A stretch of DNA of 6,671 bases from Bryobacterales bacterium (GCA_003487005.1 DNFG01000144.1:1-6671); one strand, 5' to 3'. Shown: positions 1 to 6,326, counted from the first letter of the stretch. The notes: generated from the sequence alone by a model not told the origin. A program made the numbers and translations.

Positions 1-1401
1 GCCACGGCCCCGCCGCCGGCGCCGTGACACGCGATGACCAAACCGCTCGCCCTTGGCCCGCAGCGTGGCTGTGAGGCTTTGCGGCATCCGGGCCGGTTCC
101 ACTCCCTCTTCCTGCTCGGATGCCTGGGCGATGCCCTCACCTTCGCCGGCAGGTTCCTCGACTTCGCCTTCGGCCGGGGCGGGCGATTCCGGGGACTCGG
201 AAGAGGCGTCCACATCTGAGGCTTCCCGTGACGCCACTTCTTCGCCAGCTGCTTCGTCCCCTGCTGCTACTTCGCCGGCTTCGTCATCTGCGTCGCCGGC
301 TTCCTCGCCGTCTTCGACCTCGGGACCGTCATCGGAATCCTCACCCTGCTCATCCTCAGAGTCTTCACCGGATTCGTCGTCAGCGTCGTCGCTGCCATCG
401 TCTTCCAGTCCCTCGTCTGAGTCTTCGCCGGACTCGTCGTCGTCTGACTCCTCGTCCGGGTCGTCTTCCGAATCTTCTTCCGAATCTTCGTCCGAATCCT
501 CGTCGGACTCGTCACTTGAATCGGAGTCGATAAGCACGGCTCCGGGCTCGCGACGGGCGAGCAATTCCTCCTGCTCGAGCTCATCGACGCGGTCGAGGAG
601 TTGCTCAACGGCCTCCTCCGCGGCCTCTTCGAGGCGGTCTTCGTCGGAGGCGCTCTCTTCCGGTTGTGGGTCGGGGTCCTGATCTTCGACGCGAGGCGAG
701 GGCTGCTTGCGGTACTTGGCCAGGGATTCGCCCGGCAGCAGGATCACCTCGCGGGGATCGGGGCTCTCGGCCGGGGCGGGGGCGGGTTGATCCGATTCGG
801 GCTCGACAGCCTCTTCGGATTCGAGGGTGTCAGCCGGACTGGCGTACTTGGCGTCGGGGAAACCGCCTTCAGACCCCCGGCGGCGGCGGGAGCGGCGGCC
901 GCGTCGATCACGACGGCTTTCCGCGTTGTCATCGGAGGGCCGGCTGTCGGGGCCGGCCGTGACAGGTTCCACGGACCCGGAGGCTTCTGGGGTGGAATCC
1001 TGCACTGCGGCAACGGGTTCACGGGTTTCGCGCGAATCCCGGCCGCGATCGCGGTCCCGGTCACGGCCTCGCCCCCGGCCTCGACCCCGTTCCCGGTCAC
1101 GATCCCGGTCGCGTCCCCGGCCGTTACCCGAGCCGGAAGTGTCCTCGATCTTTTCTACGTCTTCGCCATGCTCGTCAAAAAAGTCCGAGACATAGAGGAA
1201 TGTATCGCGTTCAAGTCCCAGGTCGACAAAGGCCGACTGCATGCCCGGCAGGACGCGGGTCACTCTTCCTTTATGGATACTGCCCGCCAGCGAGTATTCG
1301 TTGGCACGCTGAAAATGCACCTCGACGAGTTGGCCGTCCTCGAGGACAGCGACTTTGGTCTCGTGGCGCGTCTGGCTGACCACCAGTTCCTTGGATGGCA
1401 T
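1..1401 (-). CDS. rne: Ribonuclease E/G family protein with a giant insertion in its S1 domain (5' part; 3' end beyond the left edge)
   Basis: The frame from ATG 1401 stays open for 467 codons to the window edge; I checked every triplet for stops. Residues 1-35 (KELVVSQTRHETKVAVLEDG) match the RNase E/G N-terminus. Residues 37-75 are the first half of its S1 RNA-binding domain (GSIHKGRVTRVLPGMQSAFV, then DLGLERDTFLYVSDFF). In RNase E a short loop follows and the S1 fold resumes. Here, from about residue 77, low-complexity sequence continues to the edge without the S1 domain resuming: RD/RG repeats (95-127), an Arg cluster (163-175), the motif VILLPGESLAKYR (219-231), a Glu/Leu-rich helix (about 248-283), a Ser/Asp/Glu tract (292-367), Ala/Glu/Pro-rich linker, and SRRRRRGRG (459-467). 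The family makes endonucleases that cut single-stranded A/U-rich RNA in mRNA decay and rRNA processing. The DNase I-like catalytic domain and Zn-link lie outside the window, so activity cannot be judged, and E versus G cannot be decided. A strong SD (TGGAGG, 8-nt spacing) fixes the start. Confidence 0.93.
   Translation of the reverse strand, partial: MPSKELVVSQTRHETKVAVLEDGQLVEVHFQRANEYSLAGSIHKGRVTRVLPGMQSAFVDLGLERDTFLYVSDFFDEHGEDVEKIEDTSGSGNGRGRDRDRDRERGRGRGRGRDRDRDRGRDSRETREPVAAVQDSTPEASGSVEPVTAGPDSRPSDDNAESRRDRRGRRSRRRRGSEGGFPDAKYASPADTLESEEAVEPESDQPAPAPAESPDPREVILLPGESLAKYRKQPSPRVEDQDPDPQPEESASDEDRLEEAAEEAVEQLLDRVDELEQEELLARREPGAVLIDSDSSDESDEDSDEDSEEDSEDDPDEESDDDESGEDSDEGLEDDGSDDADDESGEDSEDEQGEDSDDGPEVEDGEEAGDADDEAGEVAAGDEAAGEEVASREASDVDASSESPESPAPAEGEVEEPAGEGEGIAQASEQEEGVEPARMPQSLTATLRAKGERFGHRVSRRRRRGRG
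467..514 (-). repeat. Four 12-bp tandem units within the acidic Ser/Asp/Glu tract of Rne
   Basis: On the plus strand, four units follow each other without a gap: tccgaatcttct, tccgaatcttcg, tccgaatcctcg and the more diverged tcggactcgtca. On the coding strand each encodes a four-residue acidic unit of the SDED/SEED type. A looser repeat lies just beyond: the 23-bp blocks at 359-381 and 419-441 differ at two positions, lie 60 bp apart, and encode two copies of a DDESGEDS-like segment. The whole acidic tract (about 301-528) therefore looks as if it grew by in-frame duplication. Confidence 0.75.
1021..1119 (-). repeat. Degenerate 6-bp tandem repeat coding for Arg-Asp / Arg-Gly dipeptides in Rne
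   Basis: The coding strand repeats a hexamer of the form CGN-GAC or CGN-GGN, giving alternating Arg-Asp and Arg-Gly (residues 95-121: RGRDRDRDRERGRGRGRGRD and onward), then a short degenerate end to Arg127. On the plus strand it appears as recurring cccggt-type units. The units are imperfect but keep the frame, as expected of a slippage-born tract under selection for charge. Arg-rich RG/RD tracts are common RNA-binding disordered segments; that role is inferred here. Confidence 0.75.
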
Positions 1402-1409
1402 CAAACTAA

Positions 1410-1415
1410 CCTCCA
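1410..1415 (-). promoter_or_regulatory. Shine-Dalgarno site of rne
   Basis: Read on the minus strand, TGGAGG stands 8 nt before the ATG at 1401. It is the best ribosome binding site in the window and it settles the start of the RNase E/G gene. It also suggests that rne is translated independently, not by coupling to rodA, whose stop codon is 248 nt upstream. Confidence 0.85.
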
Positions 1416-1538
1416 CTGCGGTGAGCGATCACCGGGAGGAGCGTTCGCGCGGGCGGTACTGCCGGAGGCGGATGGAGGGCGCCCTGGATCCACTTCACGG
1501 GTGGACTTCCCGGGCGGCCTGAAAATCTGGTGACCGGA

Positions 1539-1556
1539 GGACCGGATAACCGGTCC
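1539..1556 (-). promoter_or_regulatory. RNA hairpin 2 in the rodA-rne gap
   Basis: A perfect 7-bp inverted repeat, GGACCGG / CCGGTCC, has a 4-nt loop (TTAT on the minus strand). A further copy of the CCGGTC half follows directly and could pair alternatively with the upstream arm. The nearest T-run on the transcribed side (ATTTTC) is about 13 nt beyond the stem, too far for a canonical Rho-independent terminator. Confidence 0.6.
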
Positions 1557-1561
1557 CGCGG

Positions 1562-1582
1562 GGCCGTCCTCAAGGGACGGCC
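1562..1582 (-). promoter_or_regulatory. RNA hairpin 1 in the rodA-rne gap
   Basis: A perfect 8-bp inverted repeat, GGCCGTCC / GGACGGCC, encloses a 5-nt loop. It is strongly GC-rich and would be stable in RNA. No run of T follows on either strand, so it does not fit an intrinsic terminator. It lies 5 nt upstream of a second hairpin and about 160 nt before the rne start, so a role in leader structure or 3'-end protection of the rodA message is possible. Confidence 0.6.
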
Positions 1583-1649
1583 AATGAATATCGTTTCCAT
1601 CACGCTGCCGGAGCATTCGCTCTGCCGGCCGCTCAACTCGTATGCCGCT

Positions 1650-2741
1650 TCACGATACGAAACGCCGGAGCCGGACATTATTGACCAGCCCCAACATCAT
1701 GAACACTGTTATCATGCTCGACCCCCCGTAACTCATGAGGGGGAGGGGAATGCCGGTGATCGGCATCCGCCCGACTGCCATGCCCACATTCACCAGAACG
1801 TGAAACAGCAGAGTCGCGCAAACTCCCATACAGACCATCATCCCGGCCCGGTCGGGAGCCGACTGGGCGTTCTGGACGATCTGCATCAATAGCAGAAAAT
1901 ACAAACCAAGCAAAACAACCACGCCGAAGAAACCATGTTCCTCGGCGAAAGCCGAGATCAAAAAATCAGTATGCGTCACGGGCAGGAACCGGAGTTGGGT
2001 TTGGGAGCCTCTCGTGACCCCTTTGCCCCAGATACCACCGGCGCCGACCGCGATCTTGGACTGAATCGCCTGATACCCCTTGTCCAGAGGATCCTTCGCC
2101 GGATCAATAAAGACTTCCAGGCGAGCCTTCTGGTAGTCGGCCAAAGCAAACCAGCCCAACGGGAGCAATACAGCGGCCAGCACGGCTAACGCGGCCGCGT
2201 GCTGCCAGCGTAGTCCTCCCAAAAAAATACCCATGGCCAGAATCGGAAGATAGGTCAACGACGTTCCGAGATCCGGCTGAGAAGCCACCAGCAGGAACGG
2301 GATACCGGCCAGCACCGACAGCTTCACCAAGTCCCGGACTTCGAGCCGGTCGCTTTTGACTTCCGACAGATACCGGGCTACCAGTAATACTATCACTAGT
2401 TTGACGAACTCCGAGGGCTGGAAACGGAAGCCGAAAGCCAGCGGGATCCAGCGACGCGAACCCCACACCAAAGCGCCCATGATCGGAGTCAGGGCAAGTA
2501 AACCGAGCGCGAGCGCGTACAGAAGCGGGACCTGCCCGAGCAGATTGTGGTAATCCACTTTGGCCATGAGCCACATTGCGCCCAATCCGGCAACGAGCCA
2601 GATCAACTGCTTCCACCACGCAGATTCAGAAGCCGTCTCCAATGTTGCGCTGTAGATTTGAAGCACACCGAGGCCGGTGATCAGCACGGCAAGCAGAATC
2701 ATGGGCCAATCGAGGTCGCGCAGGCGACGGTAGCTGGCCAT
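1650..2741 (-). CDS. rodA: RodA, SEDS-family peptidoglycan glycosyltransferase of the elongasome
   Basis: This integral membrane enzyme polymerises lipid II into glycan strands during side-wall growth and works as a pair with PBP2. The 363-residue product has the normal length and a chain of hydrophobic segments from residue 13 to the C-terminus. SEDS motifs are all visible: WGSRRWIPL (93-101), QPSE with the following Lys (108-114), QPDLGTS (155-161), the extracellular loop FLPVTHTDF with Asp259 at the position known to be essential in RodA, AEEHGF (266-271), and the terminal PLMSYGGSS (334-342) followed by NNVRLRR. I chose the ATG at 2741 because MASYRRLRDLDW precedes the first membrane segment at the usual distance; the frame stays open upstream, but only across the antisense of mrdA. 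Only one base separates this ATG from the mrdA TAA, and a GGAG lies 13 nt upstream, so translational coupling to mrdA is likely. Confidence 0.96.
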   Translation of the reverse strand: MASYRRLRDLDWPMILLAVLITGLGVLQIYSATLETASESAWWKQLIWLVAGLGAMWLMAKVDYHNLLGQVPLLYALALGLLALTPIMGALVWGSRRWIPLAFGFRFQPSEFVKLVIVLLVARYLSEVKSDRLEVRDLVKLSVLAGIPFLLVASQPDLGTSLTYLPILAMGIFLGGLRWQHAAALAVLAAVLLPLGWFALADYQKARLEVFIDPAKDPLDKGYQAIQSKIAVGAGGIWGKGVTRGSQTQLRFLPVTHTDFLISAFAEEHGFFGVVVLLGLYFLLLMQIVQNAQSAPDRAGMMVCMGVCATLLFHVLVNVGMAVGRMPITGIPLPLMSYGGSSMITVFMMLGLVNNVRLRRFVS

Positions 2742-2742
2742 A

Positions 2743-4629
2743 TTATTGCTTCGGCTCCGCGAGGGTGGTCCGGCGGGCCAGTTTGGATCCGTCGCGTCCA
2801 GCGCGGGCCTGCTTGTCGAACCAGGCCTTGATGACATCGCGGACGATCGGACCGGCCAGATTGCCGTGTTCTCCGTTTTCGAAGAGCGCGGCGACAACGA
2901 TTTCAGGAGCGTGGCGGGGGGCGAAGCCGACAAACCACGCATCGTCGTGGTAATCGGCGCCGAGTTTGCCGCTGCGGACGAGGGCATCGGAGGCCCGCTG
3001 GGCGGTACCCGTCTTGCCCGAAATCTCGAGGCCGGGGACGCGCGCGGAGCCGCCGGTGCCGCCTTCGTTGACGACCGCATACATGGAGTAGAGGACGCGA
3101 TTGACGTTCTCGATGTTCAGGTCAGCCTTCCGGGCCGGGGCCGGGGCCTCCGACTTGACCAGATGGGGCTTCATCCAGACGCCGCCCGTGGCGATCCCGC
3201 CGATCGCGTGGGCGAGTTGCAGCGGGGTGACGGTGAGGGCGCCCTGCCCGATCGAGACCGAAATCGTCTCGCCGGCATACCACTTCTCCCGAAGGCGGCG
3301 GATCTTCCAGGTCGTCGAGGGAACAAGTCCTTCCTTTTCTTGGGGGAGGTCGATGCCGGTCTTCTGCCCGAGGCCGGCCATCTCGGCGTACTTGGCGATG
3401 CGGTCGATGCCGAGCCGGTTGCCAATTGTGTAGAAGAAGACGTCACACGACTGCGCCATTGCGCTAATCAGATTGACCCGGCCGTGGCCCCCGCGCTTGT
3501 GGCAGCGGTGATAGTGGCCGTAGAAAGTCGCGCCGCCGCTGCAATTGACGGTGAAGGAATCGTCGATGATGCCTTCTTCCAGCGCGGCGAGCAGCATGAT
3601 GGGCTTAAAAGTGGAGCCGGGCGCGAGCTGGGCCTGGAGAGCTCGGTTGAAAAGCGGCCGCTGCTCGTCGTTCTGGAGACGGCTCCACTCCCGGGAATCG
3701 ATCCTCCCCACGAAACGGTTGGGGTCGTAGGAGGGCGTGGACACGAGAGCGAGGACTTCGCCGGTTTGCGGGTTCAACGCAACCACGGCTCCGCGGCGGC
3801 CCTCCATGGCGAGTTCTGCAACCACCTGAAGGTCAAGATCGATCGTAAGCCGGAGGTCCTGGCCCGGGATCGCTTCCTTCGTCCCCAGCACCTCGCGCGT
3901 ATTCATGTGCTTGTCCACGCGCACGCGGCGCTGCCCGTCAATGCCCTTGAGCTTCTCGTTGTAGAAACGTTCGAGGCCGGTCTTGCCGATCACATCGCCG
4001 GGATTGTACGCGGCCCATTCCGCCGAGTTGAGCTCGGTGTCGTTGATCTCGCCGACATAGCCGAGAAGGTGCCCGCCCAGGCCACCGCCGGGGTACACGC
4101 GGTATTGGGACTTGATCAGTTCCATCTCCGGGAAGGCGTCCTGACCGCGGTGAGCTTCGACGAAGGTGAGTTCGGCCGGAGTGAGTTCTTCCTTCAGGGA
4201 GACGGTGAAGTAGGTGGGGCGATTCTTGAAACGATTGACTTTGGCGGCGAGTTCTGCGGGGTCGAGATTCAGGCCCTCGGCGATGGGGCCCAGGTGTTCA
4301 TCGCGCAGGGTGTCGCGGGAGAGGATCAGCCGGAACGAGTCGTGGTTATCGACAATGACCCGGCCGTCGCGGTCCAGGATCTTGCCCCGTGGCGCCGGGA
4401 TGGGCAGGCTCTTGATCTGGTTCGCCTGCGCCTTCTCGTTGTAAACCTCTTCATTGCGGATCTGGAGATCCCAAAAGCCCGAGAGGAGGAAGAGGAAGAC
4501 AGCAACAATGACCCACTGGAAGCCGGCGATCTTGACCGCGGCGAACTTCATGTCGTCGCGGATCAGGGGCCGGGTGAGCGTGGCGTCGGGCTGGCGTTCT
4601 TCGGGAATGTATCGCACGGCTAAGCCCAC
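2743..4629 (-). CDS. mrdA: Penicillin-binding protein 2 (elongasome class B transpeptidase)
   Basis: A periplasmic D,D-transpeptidase, anchored by one N-terminal helix, that crosslinks the glycan made by RodA and is a beta-lactam target. The 628-residue protein shows in order: a cytoplasmic segment, a membrane helix (about 37-54), the dimerisation/pedestal region beginning LPIPAPRGKILDRDGR (75-90), and the transpeptidase domain with the active-site SxxK as Ser339-Thr-Phe-Lys342, SxD as Ser394-Cys-Asp396 (the PBP2 form of SxN), and KTG at 539-541 followed by TAQ. Cys363, Cys376, His382 and Cys395 could form a zinc site like the one reported in PBP2 of Acinetobacter. The start is the least certain part. 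The frame begins at GTG 4629, 9 nt after the mreD stop, without a clear ribosome site; another GTG at 4617 or the ATG at 4551 (Met27, just before the membrane helix) are alternatives. It ends in TAA one base before rodA. Confidence 0.96.
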   Translation of the reverse strand: MGLAVRYIPEERQPDATLTRPLIRDDMKFAAVKIAGFQWVIVAVFLFLLSGFWDLQIRNEEVYNEKAQANQIKSLPIPAPRGKILDRDGRVIVDNHDSFRLILSRDTLRDEHLGPIAEGLNLDPAELAAKVNRFKNRPTYFTVSLKEELTPAELTFVEAHRGQDAFPEMELIKSQYRVYPGGGLGGHLLGYVGEINDTELNSAEWAAYNPGDVIGKTGLERFYNEKLKGIDGQRRVRVDKHMNTREVLGTKEAIPGQDLRLTIDLDLQVVAELAMEGRRGAVVALNPQTGEVLALVSTPSYDPNRFVGRIDSREWSRLQNDEQRPLFNRALQAQLAPGSTFKPIMLLAALEEGIIDDSFTVNCSGGATFYGHYHRCHKRGGHGRVNLISAMAQSCDVFFYTIGNRLGIDRIAKYAEMAGLGQKTGIDLPQEKEGLVPSTTWKIRRLREKWYAGETISVSIGQGALTVTPLQLAHAIGGIATGGVWMKPHLVKSEAPAPARKADLNIENVNRVLYSMYAVVNEGGTGGSARVPGLEISGKTGTAQRASDALVRSGKLGADYHDDAWFVGFAPRHAPEIVVAALFENGEHGNLAGPIVRDVIKAWFDKQARAGRDGSKLARRTTLAEPKQ

Positions 4630-4638
4630 GCCCGGTGA

Positions 4639-5175
4639 CTACCGGGTATCACTCCTCAGTCTATCCAATATCTGGAAAAACGGAATGGCCACGGCGGCAT
4701 TCAGGAAGGAGTAGATGACCGTCTGCGGAATCTGCAGGTCCAGGGCTGCCCCAAGCAGACTGCGCGACAGGACCCAGAAGAGGATCTGATGGAAGAGGAA
4801 AAGAAAGAAGGACAGGAGGAAGCGGAGGAGGTTATTCTCGACATCAAAGCGCTGGCTGACTGAAGCCGAAAAATAGCCAACAAGCGTCTTTGAGATGCCG
4901 AAAAGCCCCACTGGTTGGTGGGAGAGGGAGTCCTGCAGCAGGCCGATGACCGCGCCGGAGACGGAACCGGTGACGGGACGCCGGCTCATGAGCGAAAAGT
5001 AAATGGTGGCGAGGAGTGGAAGTTCAAGGTAGCTCAGGGCGACAACGAAGCGCGGAACGTAGACCTGGAACAGGATGGCGACGAGGGGGACGATGATCCA
5101 GACGGCGGCGGGATACCGGGCGATGCGCGTCTTGGAAGGCGTCCGGAGAAGGAGCCGGTCGTCGTAGCCGGTCAC
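4639..5175 (-). CDS. mreD: MreD, rod shape-determining membrane protein
   Basis: A small multi-pass inner-membrane protein of the elongasome that binds MreC and helps link cytoplasmic MreB to the RodA-PBP2 synthase. The 178 residues fit the family. After a basic N-terminus there are about five hydrophobic segments, roughly at residues 24-40, 47-63, 70-84, 116-137 and 151-170. The family is poorly conserved; LPLLATIYFSLMSRRPVTGSV and the following GLLQDSLSHQPVG-type loop (Asp near a Gly-rich helix) are its usual recognisable part. The start is GTG at 5175, supported by GAGGTG five bases upstream (5181-5186) and by a 4-nt GTGA overlap with the mreC stop, a classic coupled junction. The stop is TAG. 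Sequence alone gives moderate support; position between mreC and mrdA makes the call firm. Confidence 0.93.
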   Translation of the reverse strand: MTGYDDRLLLRTPSKTRIARYPAAVWIIVPLVAILFQVYVPRFVVALSYLELPLLATIYFSLMSRRPVTGSVSGAVIGLLQDSLSHQPVGLFGISKTLVGYFSASVSQRFDVENNLLRFLLSFFLFLFHQILFWVLSRSLLGAALDLQIPQTVIYSFLNAAVAIPFFQILDRLRSDTR

Positions 5176-6269
5176 GGCTGCACCTCGGGTGGAGGCGGTT
5201 CCTGGGGTCTGGGGGCAGCGGGCTTGGGCGAGGCGGGGACAGGCCGGTTAAAATCCGGCGGGCGGCCCGGATTGGCGCCGAAGTTGTGTCCCTGCGAGTC
5301 GCCCACGCGGCGGTACCGTTCCCGCAGCCGGTCGGCTTCGGTGGGCAAGGCGCGGGAGGCCGGACTCAGATTTTCCTCCTGGGGGATGTCATCCGGGGGC
5401 GGTGGGAGGATCTGCACCTCGTTGCTGCTGGGCCGTGGAGGATCGGGAACCAGGCCATGGACGCCTTCGACCACGATCAGAACTTCGTCGATGCCGCCGC
5501 GGAGACCGCTGGGATCGAGAGTGACCTCTTTGGCCCCACGGCCTTCGCGAACGGTCTTCACGGTGCCGACCGGGAGGCCGCGAGGAAAAATCCGGTCGTC
5601 TCCCGAGGTGAAGAACCACTCGCCGGCCTCGACTTTGTCCTCATTTTCAATGTACTCGACGGGACAGAGGGAGGACCCGAGGCCCTTGAGCGTGCCACGC
5701 ACCCGATGCTTCTGGGAGATGACACCGGCGGCGAACCCCTGGCTGGTCGCGAGCATCACCTGAGAGGCCGTCGGGTAGGCCTGCACGACCTTGCCAACGA
5801 TGCCCTCGGGGACCAGGACCGCCATCCCCTTGCGAATGCCGTCCGTGGACCCCCGATCGACGAAGACGACCCGGGAGTTCAGGCCGGCGGAGGTGCCGAT
5901 GACCCGGGCAGCCAGGACCTTGGAAGGCGTGCGGTCGCGGAACAGCGCGAGAGCGCGCGCACGCTCCGCCATCTCGAGTTCCGTCTTCAGGAAACGGTTC
6001 GCGAGCCGCAACTGTCCCACTTCCTCCTTGAGGGCGGCATTCTCGCGTCGCACATCGCGCAGCAGGACGTATTCGGAGAAGAAACCGCCGGTTCCGCCAC
6101 GAGCCCACTCGATGGCTCGGGCGAGGGGCGTGACCGCAGTGACCGCCCACACCCGGAGAAGCCGGGCATCCTCGCCAGCACGCACCTGCCACGCGAGCAG
6201 CAGGAGTTGCCCTACGACGAGCAAGAGCAGCACGCTCAGGTTCCGGTACCGGTTGAGGAGCGTTTCCAT
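5172..6269 (-). CDS. mreC: MreC, rod shape-determining periplasmic scaffold, with a proline-rich C-terminal tail
   Basis: MreC is a bitopic protein that assembles on the periplasmic side and activates the RodA-PBP2 pair. The 365-residue product has a short cytoplasmic start, one membrane helix (about 11-28), a coiled coil rich in Glu, Arg and Leu (about 68-108), and the paired beta-barrel core (about 115-268). In the core the family signatures are visible: VIGTSAGLNSRVVFVDRGS, the DGIRKGMAVL segment, PEGIVGKV, and the later FPRGLPVGTV and LDPSGLRGGIDEVLIV. Residues 272-365 form an additional tail, Pro-rich with an embedded charged helix and the segment RVGDSQGHNFGANPGRPPDF; many MreC proteins end soon after the core. 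The ATG at 6269 is the only start that keeps the complete membrane helix. AGGTGG lies 13 nt upstream, a long spacing, so initiation may be modest. It sits 57 nt downstream of mreB. Confidence 0.96.
   Translation of the reverse strand: METLLNRYRNLSVLLLLVVGQLLLLAWQVRAGEDARLLRVWAVTAVTPLARAIEWARGGTGGFFSEYVLLRDVRRENAALKEEVGQLRLANRFLKTELEMAERARALALFRDRTPSKVLAARVIGTSAGLNSRVVFVDRGSTDGIRKGMAVLVPEGIVGKVVQAYPTASQVMLATSQGFAAGVISQKHRVRGTLKGLGSSLCPVEYIENEDKVEAGEWFFTSGDDRIFPRGLPVGTVKTVREGRGAKEVTLDPSGLRGGIDEVLIVVEGVHGLVPDPPRPSSNEVQILPPPPDDIPQEENLSPASRALPTEADRLRERYRRVGDSQGHNFGANPGRPPDFNRPVPASPKPAAPRPQEPPPPEVQP
5181..5186 (-). promoter_or_regulatory. Shine-Dalgarno site of mreD, inside the end of mreC
   Basis: GAGGTG on the minus strand lies 5 nt upstream of the GTG start of mreD, within the last codons of mreC. 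It decides in favour of the GTG start that overlaps the mreC stop codon. Confidence 0.7.
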
Positions 6270-6326
6270 GGTCGTTAACCCGCCACCTGCATCGCCGAGC
6301 CAGGGAGAACAGACCCGGGGCGGCCG

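Larger units (their letters stand above)
1402..1649 (-). other. Intergenic region between rodA and rne; probable 5' leader of rne
   Basis: This 248-bp stretch is the only sizeable non-coding gap in the window. No coding frame in it resembles a protein; the short frames that cross it overlap rodA and rne out of frame. It holds two adjacent GC-rich hairpins (1562-1582 and 1539-1556), several short palindromes (cccggg, gggcgccc, tggatcca) and the rne ribosome binding site at its downstream end. I could not identify a convincing -35/-10 pair, so whether rne has its own promoter here or is read through from rodA is open. Confidence 0.6.

Noticed and set aside
301..528. CRISPR or other spaced repeat array
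   Set aside because: The repeats are short, degenerate and in frame with rne codons, with no unique spacers between constant repeats.
53..682. A 209-codon Ser-rich plus-strand frame
   Set aside because: It is the antisense of the Asp/Glu/Ser tract of rne: GAC/GAG codons read as TCG/TCC-type serine codons on the other strand. The minus frame is continuous with an RNase E/G domain.
601..1533. A 310-codon plus-strand frame opposite rne
   Set aside because: It is in exact antisense register with the real rne frame, runs past the rne start into the intergenic gap, and has no recognisable domain.
1539..1582. Intrinsic terminator after rodA
   Set aside because: The two stems are strong, but no T-run follows within a usable distance on either strand.
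1406..1678. Small protein gene in the rodA-rne gap
   Set aside because: The frames overlap the rodA end out of frame and lack a ribosome site or recognisable sequence; composition is that of GC-rich noise.
2739..3080. N-terminal extension of RodA, using the longer open frame upstream
   Set aside because: The extra 113 residues lie wholly over the end of mrdA in another frame, are Ser/Pro/Arg-rich and do not resemble SEDS proteins.
2746..4623. A 625-codon open frame on the plus strand, antisense to the whole PBP2 gene
   Set aside because: Its product resembles no family I know. It mirrors mrdA almost exactly, as expected from GC-rich third-position bias. The minus frame carries all catalytic motifs of PBP2.
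5286..6278. A 330-codon plus-strand frame opposite mreC
   Set aside because: Shadow of mreC; no family signature and low-complexity composition.
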